This document shows, in pieces, positions 22,780 to 34,736 of a stretch of DNA of 64,000 nucleotides. The position numbers were made by a program, and so were the translations under genes. This DNA comes from Diphasiastrum complanatum (lineage: Eukaryota > Streptophyta > Lycopodiopsida > Lycopodiales > Lycopodiaceae). The notes beneath the pieces are model-generated. The model did not search any database and was not told the origin of the DNA. It saw nothing but the letters and a program-made list of their open reading frames with translations. Within the stretch, counting starts at the first letter, position 1. Every line of letters begins with the position of its first letter. The DNA lies in the NCBI GenBank assembly GCA_029204225.1, contig CM055092.1, positions 17,105,921-17,169,920 of the forward strand, in the 5' to 3' direction.

Positions 22780-25538
22780 CTCAACTTTGAGACCTCACGT
22801 TTTCAAACTGAACGATTTGGTCTGAATGTGCCGGGAAAATGGAGTTCAGTACTTTATGGGATAGCACTTCTTGCTTCCGGACAAAGCTCAACTGTCACAG
22901 GAACTTACGCCGGGCAGTTTGTAATGCAGGTATATTTTAAAATGTTGTCTCTTACAAATGACTGGTGATAAAAGCTTTTTGAGACATCGTTTCATGCCTT
23001 CGATGTTATACACCTTACAGTTCTGGAGTGATGGATCAATGTAAATCTGTGATTCTGTGGGCTGTGATTCAACTTTGTTTCATGGAAACTGCTCTCTTCA
23101 TTGAAAAGTGGAGCGAAGTAGAGTGCCCTTGTCCAATGGCATTTTTTACACTCTCAAAGGATACGTATTCAGCTGAAATTATTCCTTTACGTTGCTCTTT
23201 ATGTAGAATTGATCCATCATATGTTCCAAAGCGTTAGGAGTCCTATGCTCATATCTTGTCAGTGCAATGAGTTACTGCTGTCGACAAAGTGGTGATACTT
23301 CAACAGTCTAGACCGGGCCCTTCGTACAATTGAGCTCTCTGGAGTCTGGACTGATGGATTAATGTATATCTATGGACTGTGTTTCAACTTTATTTTGTGT
23401 TAACATAACCATTGTCTTAAGATATTGTTCACTAAAAGGTGGAAAACATTGGAGTATCAATCCCAACACCCATGTATTTTACTTTCAAAGGATACTTTTC
23501 TGTAGAGTTTATTCTTTCAAGCTATTCTTTGTGTAGGATTTGGTCTACAGATGTTCGGGTTTCGGAGTGCTATGCACGTGCCATGTCAGTGTAATGAATT
23601 GACCTAAAGTCATCTGAAAAAAGCCTGTTCTTTCTAAAATCTGCATTGCTTTTCATGCGTAGCCTTGTTTTGTTTGCTTTTTACTTGGCATACATTCATA
23701 ATAGGCTTTGTTACAGTTTAGCTGTCTGGACAGATTGACTATTTCTGCTTGATTGAATCATACAATGTGATAGCTGTAAGCAAGGCAAAAAGCAAAAATT
23801 AATACAAAAGCTTTTATTTTGCCTCTTTGTGAACAAGATAAGTTGTTGTAATGGAATGGTATGGGCACACCATTCAGCACTCCTGAAGCTTGAAAATGTG
23901 CTTGATCAATCTTATATCAAGAGGAGCTTAAAGGATAGTAATTTCAACTGATAGATATCCTTCAAGACATGCCATAGGGTAACTTCTATGCTTATTAAAC
24001 CCTTAATACCTGCTCAGATCATGGCTGATTCTGTCCTTACCTCCAGAACCGTGATAGAACGCGGCACGTATCTTTTGCTTAAATAAATGTACTGAAGCCA
24101 ATGTGGAAAAGTATCTTTTGCATGTAACCTGCAACAGTGATGTCGCAGCATATATTCTTTGTTATGCATGATGCAGTTGACAATCTAAGAAATTTTGGGT
24201 GAACTTGATAAAATTAAAGATAGCATGTCTTTTCTGTTATGTTCTGGTACTAGCTGCTTGATATAATAGCTATACAGTGATGAGTTGTCTGATGCAATTA
24301 GTTCATCGTTCTGTTCAAAGGTTATTCCTAGATTTCTTTAGGGTAACAAAGCGAATATGCATGTATGGAAATAGTTATTTTAGGAAAAGACAATCTAGAC
24401 TCTTTTTGGCAGTCCTCTAGTAATCAGTTGCTGTGGTAGGTGTTTTTGGTAGGTGTCTTGAGGAAGAATTGTCAGGAGAAGTTTGCTGCATGTTTTATTC
24501 CATCCTCAAGAGTTATGCCTTTTTATAAATTTTCAGGGGTTTTTGAATTCACGCTTCAAACCTTGGCTTCGAAATCTTTTGACTCGATCTGTAGCTATCA
24601 CTCCAAGTCTTATTGTTGCAAGTATTGGAGGTTCCTCTGGTGCAGGGAAACGTATTATCGTATCCTCTGTAAGTTCATCTGACTAGATGACTAGCTTTAC
24701 TCAAGAGCTGAGCATAAAACATTGATGAGTAACTTTTGGATCTTAAGAGGGGCATCTGAATACCATCACATGCTTCTGATAAATAAAAAATCTTAATCTG
24801 TTTTCTTGTCTTCTGCAACTGTGCAGCTTTCCAGAATCCAGATACTGCTGATTTGACAATGTGATTCTATCCTAGAAATTGTGGCCTAGTCTTCTCTGTG
24901 ATTCTTCATCATCCACTTGATTTTCTAGTTCTTTACTGCAGATGATACTTTCTTTTGAGTTGCCATTTGCGCTGGTACTATTTGCTCAGTAAAACGAAAA
25001 TGGGGCCGCATGCGAATTCTCGGATGGTAAGTCTTTATGCAAGGAATTTGCGAGCTAATTGCACTTTAAGAAATTTATTCATGATCCATAAACTTATTTT
25101 AGATTTGACTGGGTGAAATGATGTGTTTCTGCGTTTCTTGCTGGTTACTATAATATTTGCACTTGACAGGTTGCCTACACAACCTGGGCAATTGGCTTCA
25201 TAATCATGGCAATCAACATGTACTTCCTCATCTCTACTTTTCTGAAGTGGCTTCTTGGGGGTCATGTCAACAAAGTTGCATCTGTGTTTCTCGGCATCAT
25301 AGTATTCTCTTGCATGCTGCTGTACTTGGGTAGCATTGGCTACCTAGCACTTCGCACAGATAAGGAGATTACATATTTACTTCCACCCGAGGCTTTTAAG
25401 CGGAAATGTGGGAATCTATTGTACATAAAACTGGCGAGACATCATTGTCGTTGTTGCATCCTTACATCACATCTATCATCGTTGATGTCAGATTTGACAG
25501 AGGTGTTGAATTTCACGTACAACGTGATCACAGTCTAG
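22780..25538 (+). pseudogene. NRAMP-family metal transporter, 3' exons only
   Basis: The protein family moves Fe2+/Mn2+ and other divalent metals across membranes. Exon a, to 22929, reads [20 protein letters not shown] then TYAGQFVMQ. Exon b is 24537-24668 ([26 protein letters not shown]). Exon c is 24942-25026 (MILSFELPFALVL, then SKTKMGPHANSRM in another frame). Exon d is 25170-25538 (WAIGFIIMAINMYFLIS, YLGSIGYLALRTDKEI). All junctions have GT-AG. Exon c has lost bases around the usual PLLKFTSSK segment, shifting frame and creating TAA. The 5' half of the gene (about 8 helices) is not seen. It is most likely a decayed or truncated copy, though the exon order and splice sites are well kept. 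Confidence 0.85.
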
Positions 25539-25734
25539 AAAGCTAGTTCGCTTTTTCTTGCGATTCCTTGCAATTCAGATACACAGAGTACGAAACCAGG
25601 TTTCCTCCAAAAACCGCTATGTGAGAAAGTTCTTCGGCCTCTGACTACAATCTCTTACTTGCCTCTTTTTTTTTATAAAACCCAAGATTTATGATATAAA
25701 AAATCCTGTACAATTTTTGTCATGCCGATTTTGA

Positions 25735-26705
25735 AAAAAGATGCCAGTTCCATTCTTGAACTATGCCGGCTTTTTGAACACTGCTTTCAATTAAACATAT
25801 TCTCACATTGGCGCAACGTGCAGTTCCACTTGTTGTTCCTGTTGATGACTGCTCAGTGCTGTGACCTGTCCCTACAAAAAAGTGCACTGTTGCATTTGTA
25901 ATTATCTATTTCATGTACTTGTTCCATACCATTAGTGAAAAAAAATTCATTTCTTTCCTGCCATGCTTGAGCCCCACACATACTGTGGGAAAGGCATTAG
26001 ACCCAGGTGGAAGGTCACTTAGTATGGTGGAAGGCTCTAGGCTCTCACAGAGAGCCTTCCTTGCCGGGAGGGCCCCCACCTGCAAGGAAGGCCCGAGGCT
26101 ATCCACAACGTAATGCATGTGAGAAGGTAGAGAGAGGACATTATTTAGTCGGTAACGGCCTGAAGGGCCATTATCATAAATAATCTGGGACTCGTCAGCG
26201 AGTGGCAGAGGCCACGAGCTGTTCGGGGACCGGATTATTTGTGGTAATGGTCCAACCAATGGACCATTACCTCATGTAATTGAAGGTTCGGCTGATTTTT
26301 TGACACACCTCTCTCTCTCTCTCTAATTTAGATAGAAAGTGAGCAAAAAAAAGATGGGCCCTATATTATGCAAAATAATATAGGGCCTTAAAATCAGTTG
26401 AATGACAATTATGTAGAGAGAGAATGTACATTCCGTAGAGAGAGAACACACATTCCCTAGAGAGAGAACTCACATTCCATAGAGAAGAGATAAAATGCAC
26501 ATTCTGTAGAGAGAGAATGCACTTTGTAAAAAGCTAATGACCGAAAGGTGGAGAGAGATTCTGCTCATGGGGGTGCTTTCAAAGGACAAAGCAAACCTGA
26601 GCACCTGGCATTACGTCAGCTGAACACCCTAGAAATGAACCAGTGCTATGAAAAATTGGCATAGTATAAGAATGGAATCGGTAAATTTTCTCAAAAATCG
26701 ACTTC
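25735..26705. mobile_element. MITE-like element with inverted ends
   Basis: The sequence at 25738-25785 (CCAGTTCCATTCTTGAACTATGCC) pairs with the reverse complement of 26640-26700 (CCGATTCCATTCTTATACTATGCC), giving imperfect TIRs of about 45 bp around 960 bp. The interior includes an unusually GC-rich part (25970-26260) with self-complementary stretches and a short minisatellite. No transposase is present. The autonomous parent is unknown. Confidence 0.55.
26408..26525. repeat. Short minisatellite (GTAGAGAGAGAA...CACATTC units)
   Basis: Four to five copies of a 28-30-base unit of the form TAGAGAGAGAAnnnACATTCC. Confidence 0.85.
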
Positions 26706-26820
26706 TAACATATAATGCAGGATGTTGACTTCTTAAAAACCGATGAATTTTTAATTTTGTTTACTAAAATATAAAACCGATGAAAATTATGTTTACTAAA
26801 ATATATGCAGGATTCCAAAC

Positions 26821-28336
26821 TGTTGGCCTTTGAATATATATGATGCATGTAGATCATTATAATACTATGAAACCACATAACATTTTGAAATGGGAAAGTT
26901 TTACTTTGCAACTGCTCCACCGTTTGCACAATGTTTTATAGGAGTAAGTAAGCCTATTGATATGTGGCTAATTTCGAACCTTATAACATATTGTACCATG
27001 AAAATAATTGTTGGAGCGACTTAGGTTGATGCCTAGGAAAAATAGTTGGATACCAACGATCTTTGAAAATTATGAATTTTTTATCATGATAGGCATAATT
27101 TAGTAGATCAAAAATAGTTTCACGGCTAGCTACCATAATAAATGGCAATCTTTGATAGTTGTAGGATTTAAGAATGCAACATTTTTGAGTTGAAGGTTTG
27201 GGCTTTATTTTTCAAAAGCCGACATGCATTGAAACATATAGGATACGAAAGGGAAACTCAAGGGACGTTTCCCGAGCATTGAGATGAACCTTCCTTGACG
27301 TGAAAACAATTTCTACATTTCTTTTGACCTTTTTCTTGCTGTAAATTTTTTTACATGCACTTTTAGACACCCAATAGCTACACTTTTAGACACCCAAAAG
27401 CTGCATAAAAAAGATGCACGGATTCCGTCGAGGGAGATAACACCATTCTCTGCATAAAAATCTAAAATTGGGCTTACATTGGATTAAATACATTGACAAC
27501 AATGCTATGGACTTACCCACGTGGCATTGGCCCCATGTTCCGAATAGCATACCAAAGAGTGACGCCAAGAGTGTGCATGTGCTACTTGTTCTCTTTTGTA
27601 TGAAATTGTGTGCTAGTAGAACACATTCTATAGTTCGTCGATTTGATTTGGTGATCTTATCAAAGGTAGCATGGCTATAGCAAATAAAGTGGGAGAGAGG
27701 GATATCCTTGCCTAACGCGATTGGGAATCTATGGAAGCTTGTGAACAAGGAGACACGCATGACCTCCAAATTTATTGGGAATTAATGTTGCTTGCTTAGC
27801 TTCACTCACAATTGTTGGATGATGGCATGTTTGTGACATACACAAAAAATTCGTTACAATGAGCCACACTAATACAAAACTTCTTGTATTATTATGGATA
27901 GTCAATTAGTATAGAAGACAACTTTAAAACTACAGGTAATTTTCAACAATGAATGAATCTTATTTCCAAGGTTTAAGTGAAGGGATGCTTTGAATAGTCA
28001 CAACCTCCAAGAATAACATGCTTAATTATTTCAGTGGACATTGCAAAAGTAGCTCATTGAATTAATAGGTTCAAATCGTGCCAACAATCTGTGCATTCTT
28101 GCCTATTTCAAACCATCAAAACAATAGAGGCACAATGGCTAACATTGAAGGTCCAAGGTTCACAAGTAGCAATCACTACCTCTCAAGGAAGTGTAAGGAG
28201 ATTGAATCAATAACTATCGGTTGATGTCAACATGTGACTATAAAAAGCTAGGGCTCACTAGAGTTTTGGCATTTTGTTGTAAGAGCATTGGCATAGGTGC
28301 ACAATTTATATGTAAAAGACAACTACGCACAAATAA
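26821..28336 (-). mobile_element. LINE-like repeat B, inverted copy 3
   Basis: It is the reverse-strand homologue of 6650-8261 over nearly its whole length, including the RT motif region with the same missing base (near 27700-27730) and two instead of three copies of the GTGTCTAAAAGT unit. The ends are the same as in copy 2 (TGTTGGCC here, and ...GCACAAATAAC). Confidence 0.6.
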
Positions 28337-29029
28337 CTACTTATTTTAATAGCAATTTGCTTACCACTATATCGATTACGTTTACAACGAGTTTGATGGA
28401 TGATAGCAGTAAGTTATTGTTTTCTGAGATTTAGCAACATTCACTAGATCGAATTGGAAAAATAATTCCTATTCAATTGTTTTTGTCACTCACAACACAT
28501 ATAGTACCTATGGCTAGAATTATGAGGCTTCCATCATTGCCACCAAATATTTCTACTTCTTATGTGGTTAAATTTTTTAAAGCATTCACTATTGATGCTA
28601 TAGGGGTGTGTCATTCAGTAGATATAATTGACACTATGTACACTTTTGAGGATGATAGTGCATTGCAATCAAGGAAGAAGTGAAAGAAAAGGAGAAATAA
28701 AGAGTTCAATGAAACCAATTCATTTCTTTTGTGCTCCAAAATATATGATAGGAAAATTAATTATCATATGGGGCATATTGTACTTGGCCAATGTTGTGAC
28801 ATGATTATTGATATGAGTTTGTTGATGTTTTTTTTTGTTTAAGGGAAGATAGTTGAGGCAAGTTAAATCATATCAAGGTAGTTATCTTAAGATGCATAAA
28901 CAAGATTGTAATAGGAGTTTATGATATGTCAAGCAATTGTAAGAGTTTTTTACATTGTTTACACGGTCTTGTAGAATTAGAGCTAATTGTTTATGGTTAA
29001 TTGCAAGAAACAATATTTATGGAAGATTA

Positions 29030-29033
<4 letters not shown>
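28337..29033 (+). other. Unclassified stretch absent from the left arm
   Basis: It lies between repeat B and LTR I in the right arm only. An open frame of about 90 codons (near 28440-28683, containing PMARIMRLPSLPPNIS and VVKFFKAFTIDAIGV) has no relative I can name. It may be an insertion in this arm or a loss from the left one. Confidence 0.35.

Positions 29034-29125
<92 letters not shown>
29034..29125. repeat. (AG)n microsatellite
   Basis: About 92 bp of perfect AG repeat. Confidence 0.97.
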
Positions 29126-29127
<2 letters not shown>

Positions 29128-29185
29128 TCTATAGGCTGAACGTATTTGATGCTAGTGAACAAAGTGGAGTTCAACCATTGTATTT

Positions 29186-29729
29186 AGCATGGAAATGAGT
29201 GAAAGCTAAATGTACAATTGTATTATTTGTTTGTTAGCAACAAGAAATTATCTTGCATAGGACCCGATTGGTAGCTTAGTTGAGAGTCAAACTATTATAG
29301 TTGTGTACCTTTAATCATGTATACCGGTTTTGTTATTGAAGTGTTACTATTCTTATGTGGAATGATGCAATTGTTAGACTTTATTTCTAGATTTGCACCT
29401 CTCATCATGATTGGACCTCATGATTTCCACCTCACAATTTGATTGGACCTCATGATGTTCACCACTAAGCATGATTGGTCCACATCTAATGAACCTCTTA
29501 AAGTGATTGACCTTGTGATCTATGCCTCTGAATGTGATTGGGCCAAATAGATGCATTTCAATCCTAACATCATGTGACAAATGTCACTATCTCACTAGAT
29601 CTCAAGTTTGAGGCCTATTGACTTTTCAAACTCAACATACATGAACTTAGCCCTACCCTCCACACGTGGGAACATGCTCCACACATGTGAGATTTACATA
29701 TGAAAGTATAAACTAATCAGGCTAGATTT
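29186..29729 (-). repeat. Copia LTR (family I), copy 2
   Basis: On the minus strand it reads ATTTTGCAAAATCTAGCC... and contains CCACACGTGGG and CCACACATGTGAG variants of the recurrent palindrome (29660-29690). It corresponds to 6291-6652 but retains the stretch missing there. It abuts the truncated RNase H at 29730 without a clear polypurine tract. Confidence 0.65.
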
Positions 29730-30662
29730 TGCAAAATAGATGATGAGTCGATATGCTCCAAATGGATCTCTCCTCCTCTCTCTCACAAAGTGGTGTGCCA
29801 CTTCTATGTGCTTGCTTCTTGCATGAAAAATTGGATTATTTGCAAGTGCTTGGGCCAAGATATTATCACAATAAATCAATGGTAGCTCCTCCTCTTTGAT
29901 GCACTTTAGCTCCAATAGAATCCTCCTGATCCAAAGCACTTCTTTTTTTGATGTAGTGAGTTCTTTATACTCGACCTCACAAGAAGAAAGAGAGATAATA
30001 TCTTGCTTTTTGGAAAGCCAAGGTATGAGATTTTCTCCAGAAAAGATAGTATATGCACTTGTGGACTTTCGATCCATCTTATTACTTGCAAAGTCTGAAT
30101 CCGAGTAGCCAATAATAGATAAATTTTCACTCTTGTAAAGTAAACCATAGTCATGTGATGAAGATATTTTCACCCTTTGGCCATCTTCCAATGTTGGATC
30201 TTTCGATCTTGCATAGATTGGCTCAACTTGTGCACACAATAGCTCAAGTCGGGCCTAGTGATGGTAAGCCATATCAAAGAGCCAATAAGACTCCTGAAAA
30301 GTGTGATGTCCTCAAAGGATCTTTCATCACCTTTATTAGGATCTTTAACAATGTGCCCCATTGGTGTATCAATGCCCTTACAACTTTTCATATTAAATTT
30401 TTTCAACATAGCAAGAGCATATCTAGATTGACAAATAAAAGCATAACCATCATGAAAGTCAATCTCTAGGCCTAAGATATAATGGATCTCTCCTAGGTCT
30501 TGCATCTTAAAAAAATTTCCAAGTCCTATTTTGGTCTCTTCAACCAATTTGATACAACTTCCACAAAGGATAATGTCATCTACATAGATGAGAAGAATAA
30601 CAATATCACTAGCAACAAACTTGATATACTTGGAAGGATCATAGTCTTGCTTGAGTCCATAA
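29730..30662 (-). pseudogene. Copia RT-RNase H fragment (family C, copy 2)
   Basis: Minus-strand reading gives YGLKQ joined directly to DYDPS (the deletion shared with 3578-4618), the RT active site LIYVDDIIL, KMQDLGEIHYILGLEI and TITRPDLSYCVHKLSQ. RNase H follows with SDSDFASNKMDRKSTSAY, a CEVEYKEL segment and YCDNILAQ. A stop or shift separates the RT and RNase H frames near 30170. The 5' continuation (ACLFFKKLYGL) is at 35432-35475, separated by element H. It belongs to the inverted duplication with the 3.6-4.6 kb copy. Confidence 0.85.
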
Positions 30663-31352
30663 TGTGAAAAGTATAGTACTAAGGACCAAAAATGGATCTT
30701 TGAATGATCCACAAGGTGATTGTATGCTTGTTAAACAATCTATCAGAAACTAGTCATCAGAAAACAAGATCTAGTTTAGCAGCTTGATAGGAAACAAGTA
30801 GAGACAATCAAAGCATTGATCAATTAGTATAATCCAACTCCACACGTGTGGAAATAAGGCTGTAGTATGGCCTGTAGACAGTGTTTACAAAGTGCCAACA
30901 CTGGGTTTCATTGGAAATCAGGAGTAATCACCATCAATGAGAGGAAACTCGAGTTTCTCCTTGAGGCTCCAAAAAGTTTCTATCTTCTCACTATGGAGAA
31001 TGGGAATACATAGTAAAACACACTTCCTTTGCAAAGTTAGGTGAAAATCCAGCATGTAATAAGGAAGTAGACTCCACTTTCTTGCCCTAATGTGAAAACC
31101 CTAGCCTAGATCCAAGAGACATGCTTGGTAGGTGCATGGTAGGTACAAATCTCATCATAAATCATGGTCTAGATCCTACAAAGTAGGAATCACTACCAAA
31201 TGGACATAACCGCTCCTCTTGAGTCGTGGTAACCTACTTTAGGTGTGTATGTACAAGTGGCACTTTGGCCATTCAAGTAACCAGCAAACAATATTGACAA
31301 AATGTACAATATTCTACATGGCTTGATTTGTCGATGTAGGCAATTTTTCACA
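30663..31352 (-). repeat. 3' LTR of element H
   Basis: 690 bp with ends TGTGAAAA/TTTTTCACA; the CACACGTGTG palindrome is at 30841-30850. Confidence 0.93.
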
Positions 31353-32697
31353 CTCCTCCTCAAATCTAGCCTTGGAGATCACAATGCTTTTATCAGTAAC
31401 TCCAATTGAAGGCTGTAGCAAGACTAATGATCAACCTGATAGTAACAAGCTTAGCCACAGGAGCAAAAGTCTCATCATAATCAATGTCTTTGGTTTGTAA
31501 AAAACCTTTGGCTACAAGCCTAGCTTTATGCTTGCTTATTGATCCATCTTGATTATACTTCAATCTAAATACCCACTTGCAATCAAGAGGTTTCTTCCCT
31601 TGAGGAAGATCCACAAGATCCCAAGTATGATTCTCAATAAGAGCATCATACTCTGCTTGCATAGCATCCATCCAAATTTTAGACTTACAAGCATCTTCAT
31701 AGCATGTTGGCTCATCTAACATTGAAGTAAGAAAAGTGTCAGATGTGAAAGATGATGAGCCTTCCCTTTGATCACCTTGACCATCATAGGTGAGCCTCAA
31801 TGGCTCGGATCTTGCCCTTGTAGATCTTCTTGGAGTTCTTGGAGTTCTTGGAGTTCTTGCATCTTGAGGTGGATCCTCAAGTTCTTCTTCACTTGGAAGC
31901 TCCTCCTCCATCCTAGCATGATCCTTGGCATCAAGATGATTAGTAGCATTATCATATAAATCACAAGCATGTCCTTCATGAAAAATAACATCCCTACTCA
32001 CTATCACCTTGCTAGTGATGGGATTGAAGACTCTATAACATTTGCTATTCTCACCATATCCCACAAAGATGCCTTTGATGGATGTTGCATCATCCTTCAT
32101 TCTCTTATCTACATAGCAAGTGGATCCAAAAACTTTGAGATCCTTGAGATTGGGCTTCTCTTCAAATAGAGCTTCAAATGGTGTGATTCCTCCAACGGCT
32201 TGGTTTGGCAATCTATTGCACAAATAGTTAGCACAAGTTATTGCTTCACCCCAAAATGGTTTGGATAGAGAAGCATCTAGCCTTAAGGCCTTAGCACACT
32301 CACAAAGAGATCTATTTCTTCTCTCACTCACTTCATTTTGTTGAGGGGTGTATGGACATGACGACTCCCTCTTTATGCCATTAGAACTACAAAAGTCAAT
32401 CAACTTATTGGAGATATATTTACCTCCATTATCATTCCTTAATACCTTAATCTTGGTACTAAGTTGATTTTCTACCAAAGTCTTGAACTTTACAAAAGAA
32501 TCAAACACCATTTATTTGCTAGACAAGAGGTACATCCAAAAAAATCTAGAACAATCATCAATGAAGATTACATAGTACTTGGCACCACCATTAGATTCAT
32601 GTGAAAAACTATGAACATCCGAATGGATGAGTTCAAGAGGAGAGTTTGATCTTGATGTAGATATTGAGAATTGTTGTGCTTGCATCTGACTCGCCAT
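31353..32697 (-). pseudogene. Element H integrase and RT N-terminus
   Basis: The integrase core begins near 32697 with SPLELIHSDVHSFS (first Asp), continues FIDDCSRFFWMYLL, meets an in-frame TAA at about 32512, then has LRNDNGGKY (second Asp) and PQQNEVSERRNRSL (Glu). The C-terminal chromatin-side linker includes a run of RTP repeats (near 31850). The RT starts MQAEYDALIENHTWDLVDLP and KWVFRLKYNQDGSI, up to KLVTIRLIISLATAF, and then stops at the polypurine tract. The RT palm with the YVDD motif and all of RNase H are deleted, so this element cannot copy itself. Confidence 0.88.
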
Positions 32698-32739
32698 CAG
32701 TATTTGAGTTAACTTCTAATAGGAAGCGAGAGGTATTGC

Positions 32740-34216
32740 CTACCTTCTAGAAGCTAGTGAGAGGTGAAATTCTACCAATTATGCTATTTGGAAAGTGAGG
32801 ATGGAGTCACTAATGGTGCTTCAGGATCGTTATGAGTTTCTAATAGATGATGAAGATGAACCTCTAGGTGCATATGAATTAGTGAGATACAAGAAGAGGT
32901 CTAGGCTTGCACTTCACTGTATTAAGATGAATGTAAGCGATGATCTTTTAAGGGAAGTATCATCATGTAAGAGTGCTAAAGAGGCTTGGGAATCTTTAAA
33001 ATCTATCTATGAGTCTAGTAACACTTCGAGGGTTCTCATGCTTAGGAATCAGATTCTACAAAGCATGAAGAGGAGTGATGAGAGTGCACAAGATTATGTG
33101 CTAAGAATCAAGTCTCTCAATAGGGAGTTAGCTTCCATTGGAGAGAAGATTCAAGATAGTGAGCTTATTCAGATTGTCCTCAAAGGTCTAGGGAGTGGCT
33201 TTACAAATTTGGTCCAAAGCTTTGCAATCCAAGACACTTTGCCTACTATAGAAAAGCTACACAGTGTATTAGTAGCTGAAGAGTGTAGGATGTTGCATAC
33301 CAATGCAAGAATGAATGCTATTTCTCTGCAGGATGGTGATGAGAAAGCTAATTTCTCATTCAAAAGCAAGAAGAAGACCAATGGCAAGAAGAAGCACTTC
33401 AAGGAGACCAAGGAGGAGGATGAGGCTTCAAGCTCAAAGGGCAAGATCAAAGACAAGTCCAAGTACAAATGTTTTTTTCTGTGAAAAGAAAGGACATTTT
33501 GCATCAGAATGTCTCAAGAAGAAGAAGTCACAAGAGAGCAAACAAAGCAACATTGCACATTAGGAGGAGGAGGATGAAGAGTCATCCTTGATGGTTTCCA
33601 ACAAACCACCATCATCCAAGAGCAACACCAATGATTCTTGGTGGATTGATAGTGGGGCTAGTTCCCACATGACATATCAAAAGGACATATTCTCCACTTT
33701 ACTTTCTTACAATGATTTACATAGATCAATCTATACTGCAAGTAGTCAAGAATGTAAGATAAGTGGAATAGGAACAATTCCCTTGTATGTGGGATCATAC
33801 AAAAGGATGAATCTTGATAATGTTCTTTATATTCCTAAGTTAACCAAGAATTTGCTTGGTGTTGACCAGTTAATGGATAATGGCCTAGATGTACAATTTA
33901 AGCATGGAGTTTGTTCCATCCTTACAAATGATGAATGTATAGCCAAAGGCTTTAAGCAAGGTAGATTGTTTAAGCTTGATGCTAATGTTGCAGTGGAGAG
34001 TGTTACTTGGCTAAGGTGGAGTTATAAAAGGTGGAACTGTGGCACAAAAGGTTGGGCCACCCCAACTACAAAGCCATGGAATCTATGGTTGCAAAGGAGC
34101 TTGCAATTGGACTCCCCAAGCATTTGTCAAAGTGTGGGAAGGGATGTGAAGCATGCAGCCTCTCAAAGGCTCACACAAGATATAGATTTGTTTGGACCTG
34201 AAACTCACAAAGGTTT
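32740..34216 (+). pseudogene. Element H gag-protease segment in reversed orientation
   Basis: It starts with a frameshifted ASERGEILP/NYAIWKVRMESL Gag N-terminus, then an open stretch 32795-33484 (UBN2-type Gag, LKSIYESSNTSRVLMLRNQI, LNRELASIGEKIQD). The zinc knuckle is damaged: KCFF, a frameshift, then KKGHFASEC. Protease has SWWIDSGASSHMT (33640-33675), followed by KNLLGVDQLMDNGLDV. The GAG-pre-integrase part (WHKRLGHPNYKAMES) is readable only across a shift near 34000. The segment ends where the integrase on the other strand should begin, so it looks like a flipped part of the same element. Confidence 0.82.
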
Positions 34217-34736
34217 CTAGCTTGCAGTGTTTCACTCAAATGTTGACTTCTAATCCAACAAATGGATTTGTAAACACAGTTCTATCACTCCCTCACAAAG
34301 CTGGAATGAAAATAAGATGAGATGAAAACTACTCTCAAGCAAATCTTGCCAATCTTGGCTATTCTTGGACAAAAACTGACTCTATCTCTCTCATTGACTT
34401 TGATATACTTTCAAGACCTGGTTTCCACTTTAAGAAGGTCTGAAATTAGCCTAGATTAATTAGTTTTCATGAAACAAATTCAAAACTAATCAATGGCAAG
34501 TGATCTTGGCTAACACCAGATGAATTTTCTATGATCCAATGAATATGGATTATTAAATGCTGGTTCAGAGATGTCCACACGTGTGAACAGTATGGATTTT
34601 GATCCTGAAAAAGTTTGGGATCAAATCCCCTCACCAAAACCTGGATATCAGCTCGCCCTTCCAATACTAGATTTTCTGCTAAAACTGGATTAGATTCAAA
34701 CACAGATCAATGGCCTTGTACTTGGCTCTGATACCA

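Noticed and set aside
25906-26259. 117-codon minus-strand frame in the GC-rich part of the MITE-like element
   Set aside because: GC-rich, Pro/Ser-rich composition gives long open frames by chance; it lies in a repeat and resembles nothing known.
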